Assembly (NCBI GenBank): GCA_016710135.1
Contig: JADJLM010000004.1
Span: 62,001 to 126,000, forward strand
Source: Nitrosomonas sp.
Lineage (GTDB): Bacteria > Pseudomonadota > Gammaproteobacteria > Burkholderiales > Nitrosomonadaceae
Length of the DNA: 64,000 nt
Direction of reading: 5' to 3'
Shown: piece by piece, positions 41,756 to 51,090 of the stretch
How positions within the stretch are numbered: the stretch's first letter is position 1
Layout: every line of letters starts with the position of its first letter
Made by a program: the position numbers and the translations under genes
The notes under the pieces: generated by a model
Database searches by the model: none
What the model was told of the DNA's origin: nothing
Seen by the model: only the letters and a program-made list of their open reading frames with translations

Positions 41756-43428
41756 TCAGTAGTGAATGTTTACTGCTAGATGTCCGCGTGTTGTCCCTGC
41801 CATCTTCTGATTACCATCAATTAGAGCGTGCCCAAAATCGAGACGCCCCGAAATCCGCTTTCCAATAGCAAAGCGAATACCTCCACCAACTCCAGCAAGC
41901 GTACACGAAGAGCCTGTAGCTGTGCAGGGAAAATGGTAGTTATTTCCTGCCCACCCAACATCAAAGAAAACCAAAGGTCGTAGGCTATAACTTTCAGAAT
42001 TTGCAAACTTCGCAAAGTCTGGACCTAGTCCTTCTATATTGAAGGTTGTACCGTAATCCCTACCACTTCCCGCTCACGGTAACCCCTTACACTAATGATG
42101 CCGCCCATGGCACTACCGCCACCGCCCAGGCCAAACTGCTCACCAGGAACTAATGCATGAGGACTATATTGTGCTGCAATCCGTGCCGCCAAACCAAAAC
42201 CTGCTGGAAGTGCTACATTCGTAAAACCAAAAAAACGCCAAACTACATAATGCTTCTCAGCGTCGATTCGGGCTACATTGAAGCCAGATTCACTACTTCC
42301 ACCAACGTTCCCAGCAAAGCTTGTATTAACCCCCCAGGAAAGTCTTGGTCCTTCTACTTGACCAGAATAACCCATGCTCAATGGTGTAATTGTGACATCC
42401 GCTGCGGAATTACCACACGCAGCAGAGCCAAGTACGCCAAAAGTACAATTATTATTAAAATGCCGCCAATCCCAACCAAAAGTTACTCGGTGATCATACT
42501 CACCCAAGCGAGGTAAATAACGATGCGCCCGAAACCCCGCAACATCACCCTTACCCGTAAATCCTAATATGTTAGCAGGCGATGCCGCCGTAACGCTTTC
42601 TACATTGGAATGGGCATAAAAAGCATCAACTGCTGAAAAATAGTTATATAGTGGAATGCGATACCCTACACTATATATTTGCGCTCTCCCTGGGTCAGTT
42701 GGAGAGGTTTGGAATTGAAATGTGCCAATATGATCTCGATTCCATAGATTGGCATGCTGAATTCCAAAATTGGTTCGAAAATTACCTGTTCCAGGGGTGC
42801 CCGCACTATCTGCACCAAATAAGAGCCGAAGTGGTCTCTGCTCGCTCACTTTGACATCAGCATCAATCCCCCCCGGTCTTGCTCCTGCAGTAAGGGAAAC
42901 TCGTAAATTCTTTGCTGGGTTTTCATTGGCCATTTGAATATTCCGATCTATATCGCGAATAACTGGCGTTTCGTTCTTCTGTAAATGGGGTAAGCTCGCG
43001 AGAATATTTGCCTCATCAAGATTTTCATTGCCTGAAATTTGCACAGCAGTGAGTTTGCCTTCAAGAACCTGAATAACTACATTTCCATCATCTAGCTTCT
43101 GCTCTGGTATAAATGCGACCACCCCGCCATAGCCAGCGTCACGATACATTTTTTGGATAGCTTCTGCGCCTTTTTTAAGTGCATCCAAAGCTTGCTCGCT
43201 CTGAGCTAAATGAGCAACGAGCGGAGATAACTTACTTTCTGGCAGCAGAGTGTTTCCCTGAATTTGTATCGTTCTAATGAAAAAACTGCCCTGTACTGTT
43301 GAATTTGATAAAGTGGTTTGTCCTTGAACACCATTAACGAAACCTAACAGTAGGATAGCTATTAGATATCTCCCAAAATTCTTAGCTTTCCACACCATTC
43401 TGTCCTTTCTATCTGATTGAAATTTCAT
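41756..43428 (-). CDS. TpsB-type outer-membrane transporter (ShlB/FhaC/HecB family), single-base frameshift
   Basis: An Omp85-family two-partner secretion pore. Signal peptide (YLIAILLLGFVNGVQGQ), POTRA region (FIRTIQIQGNTLLPESKLSPL, then IQVLEGKLTAVQISGNENLD) and beta-barrel with the conserved late motif FGLGGGGSAMGGIISVRGYRERE (split here as FGLGGGGSA and VRGYRERE). The frame stops after VVGITVQPSI. One more base in the C-run at 42058-42060 restores VVGDYGTTFNIEGLGPDFAK and joins the terminal strands (PLVFFDVGWAG, ending VNIHY). Restored length is ~555 residues. It is upstream of its presumed TpsA substrate, the haemagglutinin-caspase. Confidence 0.92.
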
Positions 43429-43722
43429 ATATGGCTTATTCTTATGGTTATTAAAAACAACAATTCACTGATGGTTATTAATTAAGAATAATAGCACTTA
43501 TTGTTTTACTTAATTTATCAAAATAGCTATGCCCAGACTCATAAGTCACTGAGCATTTATTAAAGATTTAGCATACACAATACTGATAATTAAATCTGTG
43601 AAGAAAATCACAGCAACCAAACTAGTCAATTGCATTACTATTACTTGTTCAGGCCACTGTAATGGTGTAGATATTAGCAAAACAAATTAATTGATAAGTT
43701 GAAATAAAGGTTAATTGATAGA
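43429..43722. promoter_or_regulatory. Divergent A+T-rich spacer between tpsB and the FHA-transglycosylase gene
   Basis: A 294-base spacer with no gene. It must hold promoters for both directions. A ribosome-binding-like AAAGGTTAATTGATAGA precedes the ATG at 43723. No clear operator was recognised. Confidence 0.5.
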
Positions 43723-45378
43723 ATGGACGATGATAGCACCATCATAAATCCTCAAATAAAAAGCAAACTAATTGGTAATTCTGATATTAAGATGTCATAT
43801 CAACCGGAATTAAAAGTTAGCTTATTCAATGCTAAAGGTTTACTTGAAAAACAATATTCTTTTTCAAATAAATTTACGGTGGGTCGCTCACCTGATAATG
43901 ACATCGCTCTCCCAGATCCACTGGTCAGTCGCTACCATTTCGACATAAGATGGGAAGATGCTTCATGGTGGATTAATGATCTTAACAGCGCTAATGGTAC
44001 CTTTCTTGATGGAAACCGAATAACACAAAAAACGCGTTTAGAGTTCCCTGCAACGCTTGCATTGGGTAAAGCTAGCATCTCTCTAAAAGTTGAGGATATT
44101 TATCCATATAACATATTAGAGCCAAATAATAATCATCAATCTGTATCGAATACAGGATCAAATTTAGAGGCCAATCAACCATATCGTAATTTATCAAAGG
44201 AGGAGGTCAAAGCACGCTTATTTTCAGAAAAAGAAGCTAACGACTCAGGTGAATTTACTCGAATAATTCGTAGTATGATTCATGAAGATCGCACGATTCT
44301 AAAAAAAAATAACAAAAGATTCGTTTGGATAGCAAGCACAATACTCCTCCTATTGATTTGTGTTGCCACCTATCAGCAAATGGCATTAGATAGCACCAGA
44401 AAATTAGCTATTGACATGTTTTACGATATTAAAACTTTAGAAATCAGCTTGTCGCAAGCAGAAATTAAGCTAAAAGAAAATGCTGAAGTGCTTGATCTTA
44501 CAATGAAACTCATTGTTAAAGAAAAACTAGGAGCAGAACAAGAAAAGATTCAGAAAGCGCGCGAAAAAATTACTGCAGAAAAACTGCGAATTAGTTCTGA
44601 GAGACAGAAGCTCGTTAGTATGAAAAATAAATATCAACAATATGTTCAAAATACGAAGCTATTAAGCATCCGATTCCCAAGTAGCTCTCAATATATAGAA
44701 GAGCTAATCACTAGAGTTGCAAGAGGCTTTGGAGAAAATGAACTTGAAGTGCCTAGCGATTTTGTTGCAGAAGTACAACGTTATATTCAATACTGGCAAA
44801 AATCATCAAGAATGAGCCAAGCAATGAAACATCTTGAAGAGAACTCCTATACTTCTATAATTATAGATGCTTTAGAAAAAGAAGGGTTGCCGCTATATTT
44901 TATGTATCTTCCACTTCAAGAGAGTAATTACAACGCGCATGCCATTGGCCCAGAAACTCGTTTTGGTATAGCAAAAGGGGCCTGGCAATTTTTAGCTACG
45001 ACTGCACAGGACTATGGCCTCAGATCTGGTCCACTTGCCAACTCAAAAGAATATGACCCACAGGATGAGCGCTTTAATTTCATAAAAGCAACGCAAGCAG
45101 GCGCCAAACACTTAAAACATATCTACAGTACTGAAGCACAAGCTTCAGGTTTATTGGTAATGGCAAGCTATAACTATGGCCATACACGCGTTCGCAATAT
45201 GATTAACAAAATGCAAGAAAATCCTCGTGAGAGAAATTTCTGGAAGTTTATTCAGCAGAATAATCTTCCCAAAGAAACTTATGACTATGTCTTCTATATT
45301 TTTTCTGCTGCAGTAATTGGTGAAGATCCCAAATATTTTGGATTCAACTTTAAATCCCCTTTGTTGTTCCAGCTTTAA
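43723..45378 (+). CDS. FHA domain - transmembrane - lytic transglycosylase (SLT) fusion
   Basis: A 551-residue membrane protein. A cytoplasmic FHA domain occupies residues ~30-115 (FTVGRSPDNDIALPDPLVSR, YHFDIRW, NDLNSANGTFLDGNRI). One transmembrane helix lies at ~203-222 (FVWIASTILLLLICVATYQ), then a ~90-residue coiled coil. The periplasmic soluble lytic transglycosylase domain runs from ~385, with catalytic Glu in YLPLQESNYN, then FGIAKGAWQFLATTAQDYGL and MASYNYGHTRVRNMI. FHA inside and peptidoglycan cleavage outside suggest phosphorylation-controlled wall opening, for instance for T6SS assembly. The nearby PpkA/PppA/TagH genes support this only by position. Confidence 0.93.
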   Translation: MDDDSTIINPQIKSKLIGNSDIKMSYQPELKVSLFNAKGLLEKQYSFSNKFTVGRSPDNDIALPDPLVSRYHFDIRWEDASWWINDLNSANGTFLDGNRITQKTRLEFPATLALGKASISLKVEDIYPYNILEPNNNHQSVSNTGSNLEANQPYRNLSKEEVKARLFSEKEANDSGEFTRIIRSMIHEDRTILKKNNKRFVWIASTILLLLICVATYQQMALDSTRKLAIDMFYDIKTLEISLSQAEIKLKENAEVLDLTMKLIVKEKLGAEQEKIQKAREKITAEKLRISSERQKLVSMKNKYQQYVQNTKLLSIRFPSSSQYIEELITRVARGFGENELEVPSDFVAEVQRYIQYWQKSSRMSQAMKHLEENSYTSIIIDALEKEGLPLYFMYLPLQESNYNAHAIGPETRFGIAKGAWQFLATTAQDYGLRSGPLANSKEYDPQDERFNFIKATQAGAKHLKHIYSTEAQASGLLVMASYNYGHTRVRNMINKMQENPRERNFWKFIQQNNLPKETYDYVFYIFSAAVIGEDPKYFGFNFKSPLLFQL

Positions 45379-45387
45379 ACCATTACC

Positions 45388-47533
45388 TCATCTATACTTG
45401 ATATAACCCCTCCGCCACACATGAAATCGTTCTATCCAGTTAAGTAACCACGGATTGATATGTTGGCGCTTCCATTCTCCTGCAACGTATTTATTGGCTT
45501 CTGACCAACTCGGATACGTGTGAATAGTGCTAAGGATTTTATTGAGCCCAAGTCCATGTTTCATGGCCAATACAAATTCTGCGATTAAATCACTTGCATG
45601 GTTAGCGACTATCGTAACCCCCAGAATACAGTCTTTACCTGGGACTGTCAGTACTTTGATAAAACCATATGCGGCTTCGTCTGCAATCGCACGATCCAGT
45701 TCTTTTAGATTAAATCGTGTCACTTCGTAATTCACCTTACGGGCTTGTGCTTCTTGCTCGGATAAACCGACATGAGCCACTTCGGGATCTGTAAAAATAG
45801 ACCAAGGAATGATACGGTAATCCACTTTGAATCGCTTAACAACACCAAATAATCCATTTACGGCAGCATACCATCCCTGATGCGCTGCAACATGGGTGAA
45901 CTGATAGGGCCCCACAACGTCACCACATGCATAAATATTGGGATAAATCGTTTGGAGTTTGTCGTTGGTTTCGATCGTTCCTGCCGGTGAAAGATTGATT
46001 CCTAATTCTTCTAGCCCGTATCCAGTCACACGCGCCTCTCTACCGACAGCACAAAGTAGTGCATCGAATACCAGCATGGTTTCGACACCTGCTTGATCAC
46101 AAAGAAACAAGCGTTGCTCACCTTCAATCACTTCACATCGGATTGCTTTCGATTGTGTCATAATCTTCGCGCCATCTGCTTGCAAAGCAGATTCGATGGA
46201 TGCTGCGACTTCACTATCTTCACGCATTAACAACCGATCGCGTGCAATAAGAGTCACCGGAATAGTAAGTCGCGCAAAAGCTTGAGCCAGCTCACAGCCG
46301 ACAGGGCCTCCTCCAAGCACGATTAAATGTTTGGGAAGGTGTTTTAGCGACCATATGGTTTCTGATGTGTAATAGCAAACTTGATCAAGTCCTGGAAGAT
46401 CAGGAATAGCAGGACGGGCACCGGTTGCGATAACAATCGTGTGAGTCGATAGAGTGTGGCCATTGACGGAAACGGTCCACGGTGAGGTAACGCGTGCTTG
46501 CCCCTGGATGACTTCGACCCCAAGTTGCGTATAGCGCTCGATTGAATCATGTGGCGCTATCGTTTGAATAACGCGCTGTACCCGTGCCATCACATTCTGA
46601 AATTGATACTCAGCTGACACAGGATTAATTCCCAAGGACTGCGCTTTTTAACTTCATTCAAAAATGAGCAGTACGAATGAGCGCTTTGGAAGGTACACAC
46701 CCATAGTTCAGGCAATCTCCTCCCATTTTGTGGCTTTCAATGAGGGTTACTCTAGCCCGTGTTGCCGCTGCAATATAAGCAGTTACAAGCCCTGCTGCAC
46801 CAGCCCCAATTACGATCAAATTGCGATCAAACTGAACTGGCTTTTTCCAGCGTGCATAGCATCGGTGCCGTTTGCTAATGGCGATAATTCCTTTAGTGAG
46901 CCATGGAAAAAGTGCCAACAATAGAAATGAAGAAAGAATAATCGGCGAGAAAATCTCAGCCGGGTTATCAATCGTTGCAAGCTGCGTCCCTGCATTCACA
47001 TAAACTGCGGTACCTGCCAACATACCGACAAGGCTAACCCAAAAGAAACTGAGCGTCGGTAATGTAGTCAGCCCCATAAGTAAATTGATAACGAAAAAAG
47101 GAATTGCTGGAATCAGCCTTAACGAAAACAAATAAAAAATACCATCCCGCTGAAGTTCTTGATTAATCGCTAGTAAGCGGGAACCGAAGTAGTGTTCGAC
47201 CCAATCTCGAAAAAGGTAGCGTGCTGCAAGAAATGCCAGTGTTGCGCCAAGCGTAGCTGACAACAGCACAATTGGCACTCCAATCCAAAACCCGAATAGA
47301 GCACCACCTGCAAGCGACATCATTCCAGCACCTGGTAACGACAAGGCTGCCATGGCGACATAACTTATTGAGTAAACGCTAATCACCCACCCAGGTTGTT
47401 GTTGATAAAACTGCATAAGTTCATGTTGATATGCTTTGAACGTTTCTAAATTAAGAAAACGGGTGAGATCGAAACTAAAATAGAGACCGATCAGCGTCAA
47501 TAATCCAAGCAATATCCATATACGCTTATTCAT
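45388..47533 (-). CDS. VTT/SNARE-associated membrane domain fused to mercuric-reductase-like flavoprotein, two frameshifts
   Basis: A membrane-anchored pyridine nucleotide-disulfide oxidoreductase of ~715 residues after repair. The N-terminal ~225 residues are a TVP38/TMEM64 (VTT) domain (AALSLPGAGMMSLAGGALFG, SLRLIPAIPFFVINLLMGLT). The flavoprotein follows: FAD motif LIVIGAGAAGLVTAYIAA, redox disulfide GGDCLNYGCVPSKAL, NADH motif LIVLGGGPVGCELAQAFARL and YACGDVVGPYQFTH. Two missing bases, at 46660-46664 (A-run) and 46645-46649 (T-run), split the gene; restored, it reads TAHFLNEVKKAQSLGINPVS. The start overlaps the arsS stop (ATGA). Such reductases accompany arsenosugar genes, but the substrate is not known from sequence. 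Confidence 0.9.
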
Positions 47534-48498
47534 GAAACTGAAGCAGATGTGTGTGATCGATATTCACTACACGAAGCGCCATAACGGAAGCAGCTGTAGC
47601 AGCGATGATGCTTCAGGCTAATGGGAATAGCTAAGCTATCAGTTAAGGTATCTGCTAATGCATAATCGGGATCATCATCGACTAAAGTACAAGCATAAAC
47701 GCACATACGCTCTGCTTGCTTGACAACCATTCTGCTAAAAGCGCACATGAAGCGCTGCCGAGTCTCTTCAGTCTGATAGGTATTCATGCAATGCGACGTG
47801 ATAACCGGAGTATTAACCTGAAATGCCGGAGGATGAAATTCAGGAAATTCGATTCGGTGCAAATCGCCTGGAAGACCATGGGCCACTAGCACTTCTTCAA
47901 AGCGACTTGCCACAGTCGCTGTCGCACTATTTGTAATAGCTTGATGCGCAATCGACACGGTAAAACCCATACGATAGAGGTGTTGCATTCCAGTTAATGC
48001 AAGTTTAAACATTCCTTGGCCACGCCCTGCATCATGCTTTACCACATCAAAATGATCCAGACTAACTCTAAAATGAAGCGAGTGTGGTTGTTTCAACAAT
48101 GGTTCAAGCTGATGCAATCGCTTAATCAGAGGCGCTGTTGCATTGGTCAGAACTAAACAAGGTCGATACGACAATGCAGTTGCAAGTATGCGCACAAAAT
48201 CCTTATTAACAAACGGTTCTCCTCCGGTAAACGAAAACTGTTGAACACCGAGCGTAAGCGCTTCATGGATGAAAGGCTCTACATCAGCAAATCGTATTTG
48301 CTGTAATCGATTATCTCCCGGTTTGGAACCTTCTAAGCAGAAAGAGCAAGCAAGATTACAAGCGGTACCGGTATGAAACCAAACTTCTTCCAGCTTACGC
48401 GATTCGATAAAGCCACGCGGTTCACCTTGAGGTGTTTGATACCATTCATCTGAGCGCGGCATGTTCCCTTTCCGGGCATCGCGAATTGGTAAACTCAT
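47530..48498 (-). CDS. arsS: ArsS-type radical SAM protein of arsenosugar biosynthesis
   Basis: A radical SAM enzyme. The cluster motif is CNLACSFC (CX3CX2C) near residue 45, followed by the SAM-binding QFSFTGGEPFVNKDF. The C-terminal CYSCFRYGASC cysteines would bind a further Fe-S cluster. ArsS enzymes are linked to transfer of the adenosyl deoxyribose moiety in dimethylarsinoyl-sugar formation. I choose the ATG at 48498 (MSLPIRDARKGN), 3 nt after arsM; the frame upstream from TTG at 48510 is an overlap artefact. It is followed by the VTT-reductase gene with ATGA coupling. Confidence 0.9.
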   Translation of the reverse strand: MSLPIRDARKGNMPRSDEWYQTPQGEPRGFIESRKLEEVWFHTGTACNLACSFCLEGSKPGDNRLQQIRFADVEPFIHEALTLGVQQFSFTGGEPFVNKDFVRILATALSYRPCLVLTNATAPLIKRLHQLEPLLKQPHSLHFRVSLDHFDVVKHDAGRGQGMFKLALTGMQHLYRMGFTVSIAHQAITNSATATVASRFEEVLVAHGLPGDLHRIEFPEFHPPAFQVNTPVITSHCMNTYQTEETRQRFMCAFSRMVVKQAERMCVYACTLVDDDPDYALADTLTDSLAIPISLKHHRCYSCFRYGASCSEYRSHTSASVS

Positions 48499-48500
48499 GA

Positions 48501-49547
48501 CTAGCAACAACCACTACTAGACTGACGACTATCCTCTTGATCAAACGGGATTCCCATACCACAACCTGGGAAAATACCGTAATGTCGATCGAATGCTCCA
48601 TAAAAATCAAAATGATCTCTGAATCGAGTATCGTGCAGCATGTGAAAGGTGTTACCACAAACAGGAAACTGACGACCTGTCTCGATCCGATGATGTTTAT
48701 CCAGTATAAAATGATATGGATGATTCGGGATCGATCCCCGATATACAACAGATTGGCCGTGATCTTCGCAAGCCAATTCAAGATCATTTAACTTAAACAA
48801 GCGGTAGGTTGCCGAATAGAATCGAATATTCCCTACTTTATCCGCAAGCAAAGTATTTCCAATAGTGATTGGTCGATCGCTTATCAGCCGTGGATCGATA
48901 AATCCACATCGTTTCGCTAGGGGTAAAAAATCATTCCAATAGAGTGCCCCACCTAAACATTCGCCGTACAGAACCGGATCGTTCGCCAACACTGCAGGTA
49001 TTCGGCGATCACTATAGACATCCGAGAAATAGAGCTCACCACCCGATTTCAATACTCGAAAGGCTTCGCGTAGGACAGCCGATTTATCAAGGGCGAGATT
49101 GATAACACAATTTGAGACGATGATATCAACACTCTCATCGGCTAAATTAAGCTCATCAAGGTGCTCGATATCACCTTGTAGAAATCGCACATTGCTCGCT
49201 GCATAACCAAAAGCATCTTGGTGATAAGATTGATATTGATTAGCAACAGTCAACTGCGCTCCGGTCATATCAACCCCAATGACCTGACCTTGTTCGCCAA
49301 CCATTTGTGACAACAGATAAGCGTCACGCCCTGCGCCACACCCCAGATCAAGCACCGCCAGCCCAGTTAGTAGCGATGGTGCTATAAGACCGCATCCATA
49401 GTAACGATTTGCGATTTCAGGATGAATCTTGGCCATTAAGGGTTTTAAATAATTTGGCAGGCTCTCATCGGTACAACAAGCGTTGGTCTGCAAATCAGCT
49501 GAACACGTTAGTGTTTCACCATAATACGCTTCAACAATCTCTCGCAT
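48501..49547 (-). CDS. arsM: ArsM-type As(III) S-adenosylmethionine methyltransferase
   Basis: A 348-residue class I methyltransferase. Motif I is AVLDLGCGAGRDAYLLSQ and GVDMTGAQL follows. Arsenite-binding cysteines characteristic of ArsM are present: the N-terminal ACCTDES pair, SNCVINLA in the middle and YGECLGGALYW later. The C-terminal part holds the DUF-type extension usual in arsenosugar-pathway ArsM proteins and ends in SSGCC. A strong ribosome binding site (AAAGGAGAACAAT) precedes the ATG. It sits between the glycosyltransferase gene and arsS in one operon. A role in methylating arsenite is supported by family and context. Confidence 0.92.
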   Translation of the reverse strand: MREIVEAYYGETLTCSADLQTNACCTDESLPNYLKPLMAKIHPEIANRYYGCGLIAPSLLTGLAVLDLGCGAGRDAYLLSQMVGEQGQVIGVDMTGAQLTVANQYQSYHQDAFGYAASNVRFLQGDIEHLDELNLADESVDIIVSNCVINLALDKSAVLREAFRVLKSGGELYFSDVYSDRRIPAVLANDPVLYGECLGGALYWNDFLPLAKRCGFIDPRLISDRPITIGNTLLADKVGNIRFYSATYRLFKLNDLELACEDHGQSVVYRGSIPNHPYHFILDKHHRIETGRQFPVCGNTFHMLHDTRFRDHFDFYGAFDRHYGIFPGCGMGIPFDQEDSRQSSSGCC

Positions 49548-49558
49548 ATTGTTCTCCT

Positions 49559-50245
49559 TTAAGATGATTGAGAATGGTAGGATTTCGCTAATGTATCAGG
49601 TGAAGCACCCAATATAAACCTCAGCGCCAACATGCGGTTCTGCAATGTGCGACGCCACCAGCCGTCGCGTTGCCAGCGCCGTGAATCTACCCAGATCGGA
49701 TCTAATAAAGGCTGAAAATGCCCTAAGTTACGCAACCCTTTCACTAATGGAGCGTCTTCGAAAAGTGGCCAAGGTGCATGACCCCCTACTTTGAAATAGG
49801 CTTCTTTCTTGACAAAGATACCTTGATCGCCATAAGGAGTACCAAAGCGGCTTCTGAGCGCAATTGCAGGCTCCAGAATTAACATAGGCCAGACAGGTGG
49901 ACCATCAAAAGCAAAGCGAAAATAGCCCCCGATGGCACCACGTTCAACTGCCTGCGTAATACTTGAAAGTGCATTGGGAAAAACTCGAGTATCCGCATGA
50001 AGAAACCACAGAATATCACCTGTTGCTATCTGGGCGCCTTGCAATAACTGCTTTCCCCGGCAAGGATCACTGCGATGCCATTGAGCACCGTACTGAGTAC
50101 AAATAGCATGACATACCGGATCGCTCGCCGCATCCACTACAATTACCTCGCTCGGTAAAACTAATAAGGTGCTGAGTTGTTGAAGCAGCGCCGATACTTG
50201 AGCTTGATCGTGATAACAAGGAATAATAATACTTAGGCTTGGCAT
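49559..50245 (-). CDS. Arsenosugar-associated family 2 glycosyltransferase (TIGR04283-like)
   Basis: A 228-residue GT2-type glycosyltransferase. The start is SLSIIIPCYHDQAQVSALL and the nucleotide-sugar binding part includes VIVVDAASDP. The DXD motif is in WFLHADTRV, then GGYFRFAFD and GTPYGDQGIFVKKEAYFKVGG. This short form next to a TIGR04282-like gene, arsM and arsS matches the arsenosugar cluster layout. It likely attaches a sugar to the arsenoriboside, which is inference. Confidence 0.88.
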   Translation of the reverse strand: MPSLSIIIPCYHDQAQVSALLQQLSTLLVLPSEVIVVDAASDPVCHAICTQYGAQWHRSDPCRGKQLLQGAQIATGDILWFLHADTRVFPNALSSITQAVERGAIGGYFRFAFDGPPVWPMLILEPAIALRSRFGTPYGDQGIFVKKEAYFKVGGHAPWPLFEDAPLVKGLRNLGHFQPLLDPIWVDSRRWQRDGWWRRTLQNRMLALRFILGASPDTLAKSYHSQSS

Positions 50246-50250
50246 GATGT

Positions 50251-50922
50251 TTAAATGCTTTTGATGAGTTTCAGTAAAGCTTGTCTTGCGGGTCGAGGAT
50301 CATCGTTCAGATCTGATATTAATTTTACACAATCTGCAAACTCATCCACATCGGTGCGTTGTTCGAGCAATGCAACCGATTGTCCAGCATCCTTGCAACG
50401 CACGACAAGCGCTTTTCCTAATTGACTAGTACTCCATGGTAAATCCGCTAGTGCTGGCCAATGAAGATTACTAGCCATAAGTGCTACCCCTCCATCGCTT
50501 GCAGGAATCAATACGGTATCATGATATTGCAATGATTGTTGGCAAGCGATGTAATCCAACGATTGCAGCACAGGCGCATCACTACCGATGTATACTAGCT
50601 GAGAATACCCGACACTACGCAATGACTTGTCAAGTGCATTTAATCGTTGTCCTAGATTACCTATTTTCTGAGGAAAAACCTCAATCTGTCTTGATTCAGG
50701 TAGTAATGAAACAGCCCACTCGGAATCGACATCATCAGCAGGTGCTATGACAATCGGCCCTTGCCACTCAGCAGCATCCTCCAAGGCGCAATCAAGCAGC
50801 GCTTCTGCAATCACCAACGTTTTCTCACGACCCAATCTAGCGGCTAATCGTTGCTTGCCAACGCCCACTTTAGGTCGCTTACAAACGAGAACTAACGTAC
50901 TTTGTTTCATGTCAGGCATCAT
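50251..50922 (-). CDS. TIGR04282-like glycosyltransferase/nucleotidyltransferase of the arsenosugar cluster
   Basis: A 223-residue DUF2064/TIGR04282-family protein with a GT-A-like nucleotide-binding fold: LVLVCKRPKVGVGKQRLA at the start, VYIGSDAPVL as the acidic centre and VLIPASDGGVALMA. It is the first gene of the minus-strand operon and 5 nt upstream of the glycosyltransferase gene. Members pair with TIGR04283 proteins; the exact reaction is not established as far as I know. Confidence 0.86.
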   Translation of the reverse strand: MMPDMKQSTLVLVCKRPKVGVGKQRLAARLGREKTLVIAEALLDCALEDAAEWQGPIVIAPADDVDSEWAVSLLPESRQIEVFPQKIGNLGQRLNALDKSLRSVGYSQLVYIGSDAPVLQSLDYIACQQSLQYHDTVLIPASDGGVALMASNLHWPALADLPWSTSQLGKALVVRCKDAGQSVALLEQRTDVDEFADCVKLISDLNDDPRPARQALLKLIKSI

Positions 50923-51066
50923 TACAATCTGAACCTTTGCAGTCCATTAAACGATCCTGTTCCCTAATTTTTGACGGCTACATTCACACTTAAGCTGCCT
51001 GAGTATTATGGCCTAATTGAAGAACGCTAGGGAGAAATTTCCTGCGCTCCCCCAGCTTTTAGAAGC

Positions 51067-51090
51067 TAACAAATAAGAGCTTATCTGTTA
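51067..51090 (-). terminator. Possible stem-loop overlapping the subtilase stop codon
   Basis: TAACAAATAAG-AG-CTTATCTGTTA forms an 11-bp stem with one mismatch, with the TAA stop inside it. No long U-run follows on the minus strand, so a rho-independent terminator is uncertain. Confidence 0.35.
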
